64,000 nucleotides of DNA from Acanthaster planci (Eukaryota; Echinodermata; Asteroidea; Valvatida; Acanthasteridae), in the NCBI RefSeq assembly GCF_001949145.1, contig NW_019091513.1:300295-364294 (forward strand). Reading direction: 5' to 3'. Position 1 is the stretch's first letter. Each line of letters starts with the position of its first letter. The translations under genes and the position numbers were made by a program. Shown here one piece after another: positions 48,037-59,102 of this stretch. The notes beneath the pieces were generated by a model that was not told the DNA's origin, did no database searches, and saw only the letters and a program-made list of their open reading frames with translations.

Positions 48037-49398
48037 TCAAAACGATGTTAATCCTATGAATGCTAAATGGTGACAAGACTTGCGGTGAATATAAAATTAC
48101 AGTAAATTTGAGCAAGAAACCTTAAATCTAAATCCGATTTAAAAACATGAATATATGTAGGCCTAAACAAGCATTTGCTTCAAACAAATGGACAACTTTT
48201 TTTGTTATGTGCTGTGTGGGCCTCGTCCGAGTCGGCTTTTCTAGGGTTTCAGCTTTTGACGAAGACACCCTACAGTCATTGCATTTATCAATTGGCCTTT
48301 TGGGCTGAATGTCCCTTTCTGATAAAGTTTGAATGGTATTAATTGAAATGTCTGAAGTTTGGTATGTTATGCAGTAATTCCATACCACGCAGTACAATCA
48401 AGATTTTTGTTGACCTGCTCCGGAATAGGCCTAATACATTTCGACGAGACTGACGTTGTGACAGAAGTACATTACTGGGCAAGGACCACAGGCACTTTAT
48501 TGAAAAAGAAGTTAAACAAGAAGGTTAAATACGTGCCTTAAGTTGAAACGAGATAATAATTAATTTTACATACTGAATTACGGTACTACCATTGCTTCGT
48601 TATGGAATACTGTGTATTAGTGGGCGGATCCAGCTTCTTTGAATGTTGGGTGATCCTTGTATAAGCTCCAGTATGTAGAACGCACCGAACGCCCGCTAAG
48701 CAAACCTTATCGAGCAGTAATGTGTACACAAAAGCTATCTGTGCCGCCATAGTTCATTCGTCATCAGTAGCATGAGAAGATAGCTCCCATGGGAGGTCAG
48801 TTTTCGCTACCAGCAAAATGATCACTCACGACCAACATGGCTATTTTATGACGGAGTGCGTCTGCTCGATCGAGGCGGTAATATTCCCAAAACTTCGCTG
48901 TTTCGCCATTTGTGTATGTGTTTTCTGTCCATATTCACAGGCCAGTGTCAAAAGGCCTTGTCGGTCCAAGACGATTTAAATGGCATGAACCTAACTGTAC
49001 TCCAAACTAAAATTGTTATTGAAGATCAGAGGGTTGTTCAGACAGAAAACGAAAGCAGAATATGAATGTTCCGATTTTTTCCCCCGAAAATTGTATGGCT
49101 GAATAACAAAAATACGACAATATTACAATGTGCATGGGTATGCAACAGAATTTAACGTGCCAACGAGCCAGTTAGGTATTCAAAAAAGCCAAGGTCTTTC
49201 TGGAACAAAGCGCGCCCGTGAGTCAGCGTTTGGCTGCGCTGATACTAGGGACATACTGTAGCGCGCGCGTGTAGGTGTGCCCTTATAGCCTCGTAATGGG
49301 CATGCGCAGTTGGAATACCACTCTGGCTCATTGTGAATTTCAAATAGAACTTGGAGGTACATTAAAACAGCCTTATGATGTGTATGAGTATGTTGTCA

Positions 49399-49785
49399 GG
49401 CTTGGTCAAAAAGTTTACAATTATTGCTCTTTTTAAAGGCATTAAATTTCAATTGAACAAAGGGTTTTCTTTTATCCCTGAATTTTGCTGGGCTCGAAAT
49501 TCTACCCACTTTCGATTGAAAATTTTAGCTTTTTGATTGAAATAAATACATTTCGAAATTGTCATGTCATACCATAAATGGATTAGGGAAAACAGCCGAT
49601 GTTTTACATCACCTTTCCAGGCTTGGGCAAGATTACATTTATTACTTATTTTAATGGTTTTAAATTTCAATTCATTTAAAAATGCTTTTACATAATATTT
49701 CTCTTACCAAAGTTTTCTTTTTCTTCAAACTGAACCACTTTGGTTAAAATAAATACATTTTAAATTTGTAACGTCCCTCACGTCA
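49399..49785 (+). repeat. Diverged tandem duplication, period about 220
   Basis: Two units begin GGCTTGG.CAA, pass through TTAAATTTCAATT and end AAATAAATACATTT...AAATT near 49570 and 49785. Identity is moderate. Confidence 0.6.
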
Positions 49786-52700
49786 TGTATATTTCACTCC
49801 CAATCGAGGTGTGGAAATTAACGACCAGCTTCGATCGTGGCGGCGGTTACTTGACCAGACGTTCGTGAACCATACGGAATTGTCCTTAGCAACTTGCTAA
49901 TCCTCTGGTGAGCCTTCTCGTTTTGAAGACTTCGTTTGTACAAAATTAACAGATGATAACATTGAAACTTTTTATGTACTCTAGAAGGCTTAAACCGAAT
50001 AAAACACCACAGAATCGTGAAAACAATGCCACATAAATATGAAAATTAGCCTCAAAGTGATTGCTGAGATGATACAATATTTCCATTTTCAATCGATTTC
50101 TTGGTCTTTTTCCCCCGCTAAATTCCTCAATTTTAGAGGTTTCCCTGAACAATGAGACACTTTATACGACAGTGTCTCACTGTGTAGTTGAATCTCAAGT
50201 ACACAATACAGTAAGTTTTATCTAGCTAGATTTTTTGTTCGACTTCCATGAGTTTTTTTAGACACTTCCGCGCATCGCAATCTACGTGTTTTACATGCAC
50301 AAAACCGATCCAGCCGTGCATGGTACACTACGAGCAACGGCCTGTTACACGCGTACTGACGTACAGTACACATGGATGTAATCATGGTGCTTCCTACCTC
50401 CATGATTGGGTGCACATGTGCGTGTACATGTACATGGAAATTATGCGTTGGAGCCGGTGTACATGTTCATGTGGTTCATGCACGTATATTTATAGTACAG
50501 GTATATGTAAAACTGGGGATATGTACTGTGACTTTCAACATTTCCTGGTACTGTTATGACAGACGTCGGTTTCAATAATAAACTTCGTGGTAACTTACTG
50601 TACTTTTAAATGTGTTTGTCTTTCGTTCCCGAGTCACGGAATTCTTACGCTCGCAAGGCCGTAAGATTATTCGGGATAAACGGAATCGGTCCTGAGTCCG
50701 GTCATAGAACTCGATGGTTACGTCGATATACAAACGCGTCCGGTTGGGAAGAGAAAAAAATCTAGCGGAAAACCCTCAGCAAATCTGTACTGACGCACTC
50801 TACGTGACGTACCAAATGCGCTGCAGTGTAGGAAGAGTTACATTGCACAGGTGTTATGTATGTAAGTCGTTGGGCCACTTTGGTTGTCGGCTGGTGTGTT
50901 TCATCATCCGTTTAAGACTGACCGAATGGCGGGCCCTAGGCAAATACTGTAGGAATGAGGAAACCGTTTTAGGCATTTTATGAATGTTAGATTTTAATAA
51001 ACCAGTATTACGTTATGGTCAACATTAATAAATTGCATATTGTGCTAGATGTTTTGTTTAAACACAATGCCAAGTTACCAAGTTGGTTAGAATAATTATG
51101 GGCACTAAGTGTTTGCATATTTTATTATGTGGGGCAGGTTTATGCTATTGTGAGCATCTTTACTTAAAGTATTGTAACATATTTAAATTTACCTCGAACT
51201 TAATTGATCTAACTGTAATTTGTTAATTATGCATGGTTTAAATGGCATTTGTAATTACATGCACATGTATTATGCATTACTTCGTAATGGAACGTATCAG
51301 TCAAGTGCACGCTGTGATGTTTGATAACGTTGAAGAACCACTAGCAGACACACATTGCCGTCGTGTAATCAAACTGTTTCTTGTTCGGACTGCATAAATA
51401 CACATGTACATACAAGTAAAACAGGTTGATTCAAATCGTATGATTATTTGAGGACTCGTAACAACGTTCGATGTCTTCCGTCTTGAGTTTTTACATCGCC
51501 AGCTGTTGAAATTTTATGATCTTTGACCGTGGAGGAAGGACACAGAAGGAGTTACAACTCTGGCACTTCAAAGTGCTCGATGAGCATCACCGCTCGGTCA
51601 GACGAACAATAGTAAACATTCCAAAAATTTATGCCTGCAGCTTAGCTGTACAAGGGGGCCAGTAATATCCTAGCAATACTTGGTGTGTTTTGTTTGCAAT
51701 CAACTCCGGCCTATCGCTGTGACCAGTAAAAAGACAGCTAAAATTTCTAACATTAGAACTACTTTTGCGGTGCCATCGTGAATAATCTTTTTTTAAATTT
51801 TAATAGTACACTGTTGCATTATCCATGCGTTTGTCATTTTATTTTGTCTCTCCAAAACAACAATTTTCAAAGACTTTGTACGAATTTGGCTAAGACTGGC
51901 CACCAACATGTTGACCACCACTGGACAGTTAAGTTCGTAACAAACAAAATGCGCTATTTCATCACAGGGAGGGATCCTGAGATTTCACTAAATACCTTTT
52001 GCATATATTCCAATAGAAATGATTCAAATAAAACTTAATATCTTATAAACAACGTGGCTATTTATTCCCAAAATAACTCCAGAAGAAAGCGTTCGATAAA
52101 GGCAACGACTGCAGATGAACACTTAGGGCACACAGCCTAATACAAGCAACTGCGCAAGTATTAATTTGATTTCAGATCATACCAAGCATCAACGATTGCA
52201 TGAACATTCAACTTCCTATACTGCTGTACACAACGTTTTAAGGATGCAGATTAAAATTAAAGGATGCGAAAAATTGTGGCGATGATCATGGGGTACAAAG
52301 GGGGCCTGTGGTTGTGAAACAGGTGGCGCACAGCAAGCGTTTGCTGCGCTCTGGCTGTGGACATACTAAGCATGCAGAAAGCGGTAATTGGCCAGAATGT
52401 TATAGCCCGGGCAGTTCAGACTCCTGTGTCCTTCCATGCTTGGATCATTCAGATCTTGTGCTCCGTCTGATCTTTATACTCTGTCTCGATTGCTGTATTG
52501 TCATTGGCTCAAAGCGATCACGCGGCTGGGCGATAAAGACACTTAATACTCTACGTTGGAAATCGCACATCAGTGTTATCTAACACATTTTGATATCACA
52601 TTGTAACATTCTCGCCCCCATTGTGTAAACCATTAGGCAGAGACTTTAAGCCAGACCATTCGTTAGCACCTCTGCTACTTTCGCTTTTGCAATTAGTACG

Positions 52701-55700
52701 GTAAACTCGAGTGGGAACTCCGAACTGGTATACGATATGATTACATGTAGATGTTGGAGCGCGTCGGTACTTTGTAAACAGTTGAAATTCGTTTCCTTGT
52801 ATTGTCGGCTGAGCTTGAAGACTTCCAACAAGATATTATCAATTTGCAACACAACGCATCCGATAAGGTGATGTACCGAGTCTGCGCTCGTCGAATAACA
52901 TTCTGTACAACAACGGATTAAGACGCGTAGTTAGTTCTGATTAAATTCAATACTTACAAATGAGGAAAATATTGCCAAGAATTCAAGACAGGGGTATAAC
53001 AAAATCAAATTGACTGCTGTAAATTGGGATATGATCATTGGGATATGCCTATACAATACGAAACGTACGCAGCGGCGGTGGAATGTTACTGTAGGCTTAA
53101 GTTGTGATAGAGGGAGGCATATATTCACCGTCTGATCCAGGGAGAGGTGTATGGGCGGGTTGTTTTTGGACAGTGGTCAGGATTTGTATTTGGAAAATAG
53201 CGCCGTTGCTCTTGCAGTTGATAAAAATGAATGATTCTTTTGCTATTTTGTACAGGTATTGGAGCTTAATAATTATATTTTGAAATATGCCAAGAAATGT
53301 TATCATTGAAAATGCAGACAAGTCTTCTATCATAGGAGTCCACTCGTCATCACATGACAGTCCTTAGGAGATGGGAATCTCAAAACATTGGTATCTCGTC
53401 AGTTAGACGATCAATCTTTTCTGAATATGGAATCCTGTCCTTTTAAACACCAATGACTTTTGCCAGAATGACTGGCTTGTATTTCCTGTGACAGAAAGCG
53501 ACTTGAAACGATACAAAGACACGATGTCATTGCAAAGTAAAGGATACCCGTCTAAGTTCCCTTTAATGCCCCCAACATAAAGTTGTGTTTGGGGCTGAAA
53601 TGATATAGGTTTCCACAGTGGTATAGGCACTTCGGTCTCATCTTTGAAGTTGCAAACCTAGTTCTCTGTCTGTGGGTAGTGAGGTCCGTGCTATATGCTT
53701 CCTCGCTATGTAATGGAACACTGGCCACGGAATTCCCTCCCTTAAGCTTGTTGATTTCCCGACTTGTGCAAAACGCCAGTATAAAAGCGCACTTATCGTT
53801 TCACTGGGAAGTCATCCGAAGGGCTGGACATTATCATGAGATGGCCTGTGAATGCTCAAAGATAATTTGCTTGTCCCAGTTCAGCCTTTGCGTCTGAAGC
53901 AATCACACTGTACACATATTTTATTTCAGGGATATCTGGGCATTTTATTAGGAGCGGAAAGTGCAATGATAATTAAGTGGCATTTAACTGGCCTGACCTG
54001 TTTGAAATGGACACTGTTTTACCGTCTATAACGCAGCTGCGTCGCTGTTCCTTCGGAAGCTGGTTCGGATATGGGCGTGGCTTTTAAAATTAATTTTTTT
54101 GGCGGCGGTGTGTCATCATGAATTGCTGTTGAACCTTGCAAAGCTGTAAGAATTACCCTTCTATAAAGTATTGCTGGGAGGAATTAAATTTACCGATTTG
54201 GGACGGAAAAGAATGTCGGTGGTCGATACTGTTTGACTTACCAAGAGGTTTGTTAAACCTTTTTGACAGATACATTGCATCATGGGAGGGAATAACAAGC
54301 CATAAGTGACTGTATCCATGGAGTGAAGAGGAAGTAAATCAATCAAACAAAAAGTGACATTTTTTCTTGGGAATATTTCTCAAGTACCTGAACATCACGT
54401 CACAAATACATAGTGCAAGAGAAACATTTTTAAACAAAAGTTATCTTTCAAGCTTGTAAGGTAAAAATATCGCCCTTAATGTCTTTTTGAAAGGACACCA
54501 GGCACTACATGGAGGCTTATATGGACTGTAGAATGAACTTGATTGGTCAATGCGGAATGAGTTGGCTTCAAATCCTAATTTTGATTGGCCAGTGTAAGCT
54601 TATACATTATCATGGTTTAAGACAAACACCGTGTTCTGCGGTTCTGCAGGGTGCAACTAAAAGTTGCGAGAATAACTGGAATTCCCGTCGGGAGTGACTA
54701 GCTCGTAAACGGTGAATGAGAAGCGATAGTTGTTCTGAAACAATTCGCGTGCTGTCCTTTATTATAAGATTTATTATTAAGAACCAACCTCGATTAGTTT
54801 ACAGGAGCGAATTTGGCGCACGAATAAACTTCTGTACAGTTTTGTGCCTTGTTGCAAGACAATTTAACTTGTAATGTGCACTCCCACTTGCATGCACATG
54901 AGCAATTGCAATTCACACTACAATAATTACATAGAGGGTGGGTTTATAAACCAGGTACAATGGTGTTCAAATTCAAGCAGTGTACGAGAAGGATTTTACG
55001 TTCAATAAAACGGCAGTGTATCAAGAAGTTTGGTTCGTAGTGTATTTTTTCTTCACTTTGTTGCTTATAGGACTTGCGTGTAATTTTAGTGACATTTCAT
55101 GCCACACAGTTTTTGTTCAAGAATATAGAAGCTTATCATTCTTGGGAATTTTTAGAGTGTGTTACAATTTTGATTCAAATATGTCTACAGCCTGCTGTCT
55201 AAAAATGCTTCTCACCAGGAAACACTTTGGTCGATAATCTGCCTGCCATTACTTAACGTGGCGTACCTCACGGTGGATCACCTACGGTGACTTTCAACGG
55301 ACATCCCAAATAGTGAATACTGACGTCAGTATTCCCGTCCAAGAGGCCACGTCTCTATTTCCCGTCGCAAATAGTGACGTTAGTATTCACAGTTTGGATT
55401 TGTGAAAATCTGGCTTAAAAATGTGTGCACCCTGCTGGGTCTCCTCCAAACTTTCACCCTACATGCCACTGCTTTTCGAGTAGGCCTACCAACCGTAGGC
55501 CTACTGCCAAATTGTGCCAACAAAGTGGCGAACGTGAAAACTGGATAAAGTGCAAACGTAATTACAAGATCAATTGATATTTTTTGACAACCAAAAAATG
55601 TGTCAAAAGTAAATTTCTCTAGCAAAGGTTTTCGGCCAAATGCTTTTCTCCTGTAGACTTTTTGTCAAATTGTGAGAGTTACACTGCGATTACAACGCTG

Positions 55701-55772
55701 CCGTTCCCCCAGTCTGGTGATAATCCCATTTGAAACTCAGCCCAAACTTACTCTAAACTCAGTGTTTTCCTA

Positions 55773-55854
55773 GTAACAATACTAATGTATTGTTACCGTT
55801 TCCCTGCTTAGCGTACTGCGACCTAATGATCACAGTAGGCTAAGCAGGGAAACG
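55773..55854. repeat. Adjacent palindrome and stem-loop
   Basis: GTAACAATA...TATTGTTAC (55773-55796) is directly followed by 22-base arms at 55798-55819 and 55833-55854 that pair at 21 of 22 positions (CGTTTCCCTGCTTAGC outer part), with a 13-base loop. Confidence 0.85.
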
Positions 55855-56090
55855 TGGAAGCAGAAGCGTTTTGCTCGTGGCGTCGCATCACGCTCGTGTT
55901 TCAAAAACGAGATAGTTAAAGTTATGAGTGGTTCAAACAAGTTAAGTCGTTTAAAAGAGATTGTCTTTTAAAAGACATGGAACATACATTTATCAACGTT
56001 GGCAGAAATATGGCGCCAGGTAAAAAAGTTGAGAGTTAGAAATACATAACCAAATGGAATTTCAGGCTATTCATGGTGAAAGACAGCAAT

Positions 56091-56196
56091 AGGTGGAAAG
56101 GCTTGCGGTAGCACCAGCTCCCGGGTCTTTTCAGAACCACACATACTCATCAGAGATATATTCCTTCACACGGTGCTACCGCAAGCCTTTCCACCT
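56091..56196. repeat. Foldback element with perfect 25-bp arms
   Basis: 56091-56115 (beginning AGGTGGAAAGGCTTGC) and 56172-56196 are exact reverse complements, enclosing a 56-base centre. No coding sequence. Confidence 0.9.
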
Positions 56197-56519
56197 AAGA
56201 TACATAACGTGGTAGATCTTCGGTGCGTGGCGCTTTCTGCGTTGGGCGCAAGCTACCACAGCGTACGCGGCCTAGGTGTGCTGAGCCACGGACCGAGCTC
56301 AGTGAAAGGCCTACCAAACAGGGCCGTATGGAGCGGTAATGAATGCGAACCCAGACATGCTGTGGATATTTTATAAACTCTACATCTGCGGAAACCGGGG
56401 GAAAAAAATCATGACATGCCTGTGAGCTCCTCAGACGCCTAAGACGGAGATAGATTATTTTTCAGCAACAAAGAACTGGATGACATGGATGCAGATAACG
56501 AGGCATCTCATAAACAAAA

Positions 56520-58916
56520 TAATTTATTTGCTAAATAAAAAACGATATCTTTATACATTAATATGAAATTGTAATTAAAACAAAATACAAGTTACAAACA
56601 CATGTACTAAGGTTTCAAGCATGCAGCAGGCAATCATTCATAAGAATGTGATTGTAACTTCATGTAAACCCACTAATCACAAAAAGCCAAATGACCTGTG
56701 AATTAAATTTCCACCATTCTGCTGGTAGCCATATCCAACATAAACAAAGTCGAACCATAGCTCTGCTGACAAATAACTTTGATGATACGTGACAATGTAT
56801 AAACGCCCAATTCTTGTAAATGATGAGTTAAACAAATCTCTGACCGGAATTCAACAGTGCCCACAGAAAGAGTTAACGATATAAGGGGAAGACAGTACAG
56901 AGGGAAAAGGTGACACTAATTTCCTGTCAGTAAATGCATGGCCTTCATTTAAACCATTTGAGCCCTGAGGGGATTTACGAGTGAGGTGTATTTAAGTAAA
57001 ACCAATGATAGACTTGAGGTGAAAATCATAGAACGTGTGAAAAAGATCGATCACATGCTGAGAAAGTGTTAAATTCAACACTTTAGGAGGAAAGGCAAGC
57101 CCATGTTTTTTCCTGTCCAAATCCCTACAAATTACTGTTAACCCTTCTCGTTACATTACACTTCCTCCATTGTAACCAAGTACTTGACTAGACTTAAAGT
57201 CAGCAGATTGAAACATTCCGTGAAAAACTTCCAATGTGTTGAACCGACTGAAAATTACCCGTCTTTGTGTAGCAAAAGATCACATGTATGTCATTTAACT
57301 AGCGTTTTCTAACTTTCGAACATTTTTTCCTATATATGCACAGCAAAATACCCAAAATGGGCAAACCAAGATTTCAGATTGAAAAATTCGGTGCCAAATA
57401 AATAAATTTTCCGTAAGACTTTACTTGGAAGTATCTTCTCTCCCCTGTCATCTGACATCAACCATCTGAATCAGTGATACCACAACAGACATTGTTCGTG
57501 AGAAACAGTCAGGGATGTGATAGATACTTTTACACGGATTCAAAGAGATGTGTATATTCAAACACCTGGGACAAAAAAAAAGCTTTTTCTTGCTGCACGT
57601 TTCAAAAAATTACCAGAGCAGACAGGATGTAGTTTTTGAAAGAAAACCAGAGATGCCTCTCCTCATGTTCTTGTCCAGAGCATAAATCAGCCTTGTAAAA
57701 GCTTGAAAAGTGGTCGAAAAGGGAAAAAAAACCAAGCATCCCTGGGATATGCTGGACGGAGGATGGGGGGACACCTCCTTATAGTAGCTTGACCTTGAGA
57801 GACAGAGTTTGGAAGCTCTCAAACACGAGGACTATTGCATTAATCACCAAAAACATGGCCAGCTCACGTCCGTGGACCTCATCCAATTTTTTTTTCTGTG
57901 GGGTTACCCCCAAACAATTCTATTTACACTGCTTTATCGACTGTACCCTTCACGAAAATCTTGGTAGTTACAGTATGAATTCCTGGTGTCCAGTTTTTGC
58001 TTCTGACACCCTTTATTGGTTGTATTGCTCAATTTCAGTGAGAATTCTGTCCTATTCCTCAACAAGCATTCAAATTCATGGAGATATTTCAACATTGTTC
58101 ATTACTGGGCTTTCCTTTACCTAACTGCACTATTCAGTTTTCTTTTCTGCACTCATGATTTTGGTCCTGCCCTCTCGGTTCATTTTGTACATTCTGTTTT
58201 GTTCATTTTCACAGTCATCAATTATAATTCAAAGATGGCTTTTGGACACCCCTCTCAGTTGGTTTAATATGGACATTAGAAACAATTCAGTGGACTGTGT
58301 ACGGCCTGATGTTATGTTTTTCCTCCGTAACTGTAGTAACAACCACTCGAATTACCTAGAAAACCACACAAATCAAGGTAATTGGCTGTTTGACAATGGA
58401 TTTCAATCTGGATAGTCTCTGTAATACATACTTTCTACAGGCTGGCTTATGTACTTTGCACAAAAGTGAACAGGAAAATTACAAAAGTTGGATGTAACTC
58501 TCATGAGTTTCGCTGCAAACAAATACATGACGTCAAATCTGGTTCACATTTGCATTCCCCTTAAGTATGAACCAGCCTTAATCAGCCCCAATCGCATCAA
58601 TATACAGTTCGAAATCGAGACCTGTATTTGTAGAAACTCTCAAATGGAGCATGACTCGCGATTAGGAAGTAGGCAACTTTGTGGAGGTTAACATTACGAC
58701 TGATGTCTGCTCGATTTGTAGCCTCTAAAAGGTTGACAAATTTGAATGTACATGTGCCATACATGTATGTGTACCTCTGTGGAAAGCACTGGTAACGGAA
58801 TCAATGTTTGGACATGTCATACTTCATTTTGTCTAGGAGACAATAAGTCGTGTACCCTGATGCAAAACAGGCTCGCATGAAAATTTGTGGTGAAAACTGG
58901 CAATAAATTAGACAAG
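56520..58916 (-). other. Possible long 3' UTR of the TFIIIC-subunit gene
   Basis: Noncoding, AT-rich, free of obvious repeats. Minus-strand AATAAA signals occur at about 58011-58016 (seen as TTTATT on the plus strand) and again near 56524. Either could end the transcript. Extent is inferred. Confidence 0.35.
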
Positions 58917-59102
58917 TTATAAGGAAATACTTGAATTAAAAGTGACTGAATTAAACAAACTATTTTTCCCTCCTGCACGGTTTCTAATTTTATTGATGGC
59001 TGTCTTCAACTGCAAGGCCTTGAGGCTGTGAGCCCTGACGATGCCAGTCTGCCCGCCGCTTAAGATCCATGTATGAGTGCCCAGGTTGGGGTTGAAACAT
59101 GC
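58917..59102 (-). CDS. GTF3C2: GTF3C2-like last exon (final WD blade, stop)
   Basis: 61 codons plus TAA after a GTTGCTTCTCAG acceptor. ACFNPNLGTHTWILSGGQ then TGIVRAHSLKALQLKTAI is the family signature; the tail ends FNSSISL. Confidence 0.85.
   Translation of the reverse strand, partial: ACFNPNLGTHTWILSGGQTGIVRAHSLKALQLKTAINKIRNRAGGKNSLFNSVTFNSSISL

Larger units (their letters stand above)
48037..56519. other. Intergenic region between convergent BMP and TFIIIC-subunit genes
   Basis: No coding exon is supported. It includes a diverged tandem duplication (49399-49785), a TACATGTA/CATGTACA-rich stretch (50400-50520) and two hairpin structures (55773-55854, 56091-56196). Confidence 0.55.

Noticed and set aside
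50248-50578. 103- and 68-codon plus-strand open frames
   Set aside because: Produced by TACATGTA/GTGTACATG microrepeats; composition is biased to Cys, Tyr, Met and Thr with no domain.
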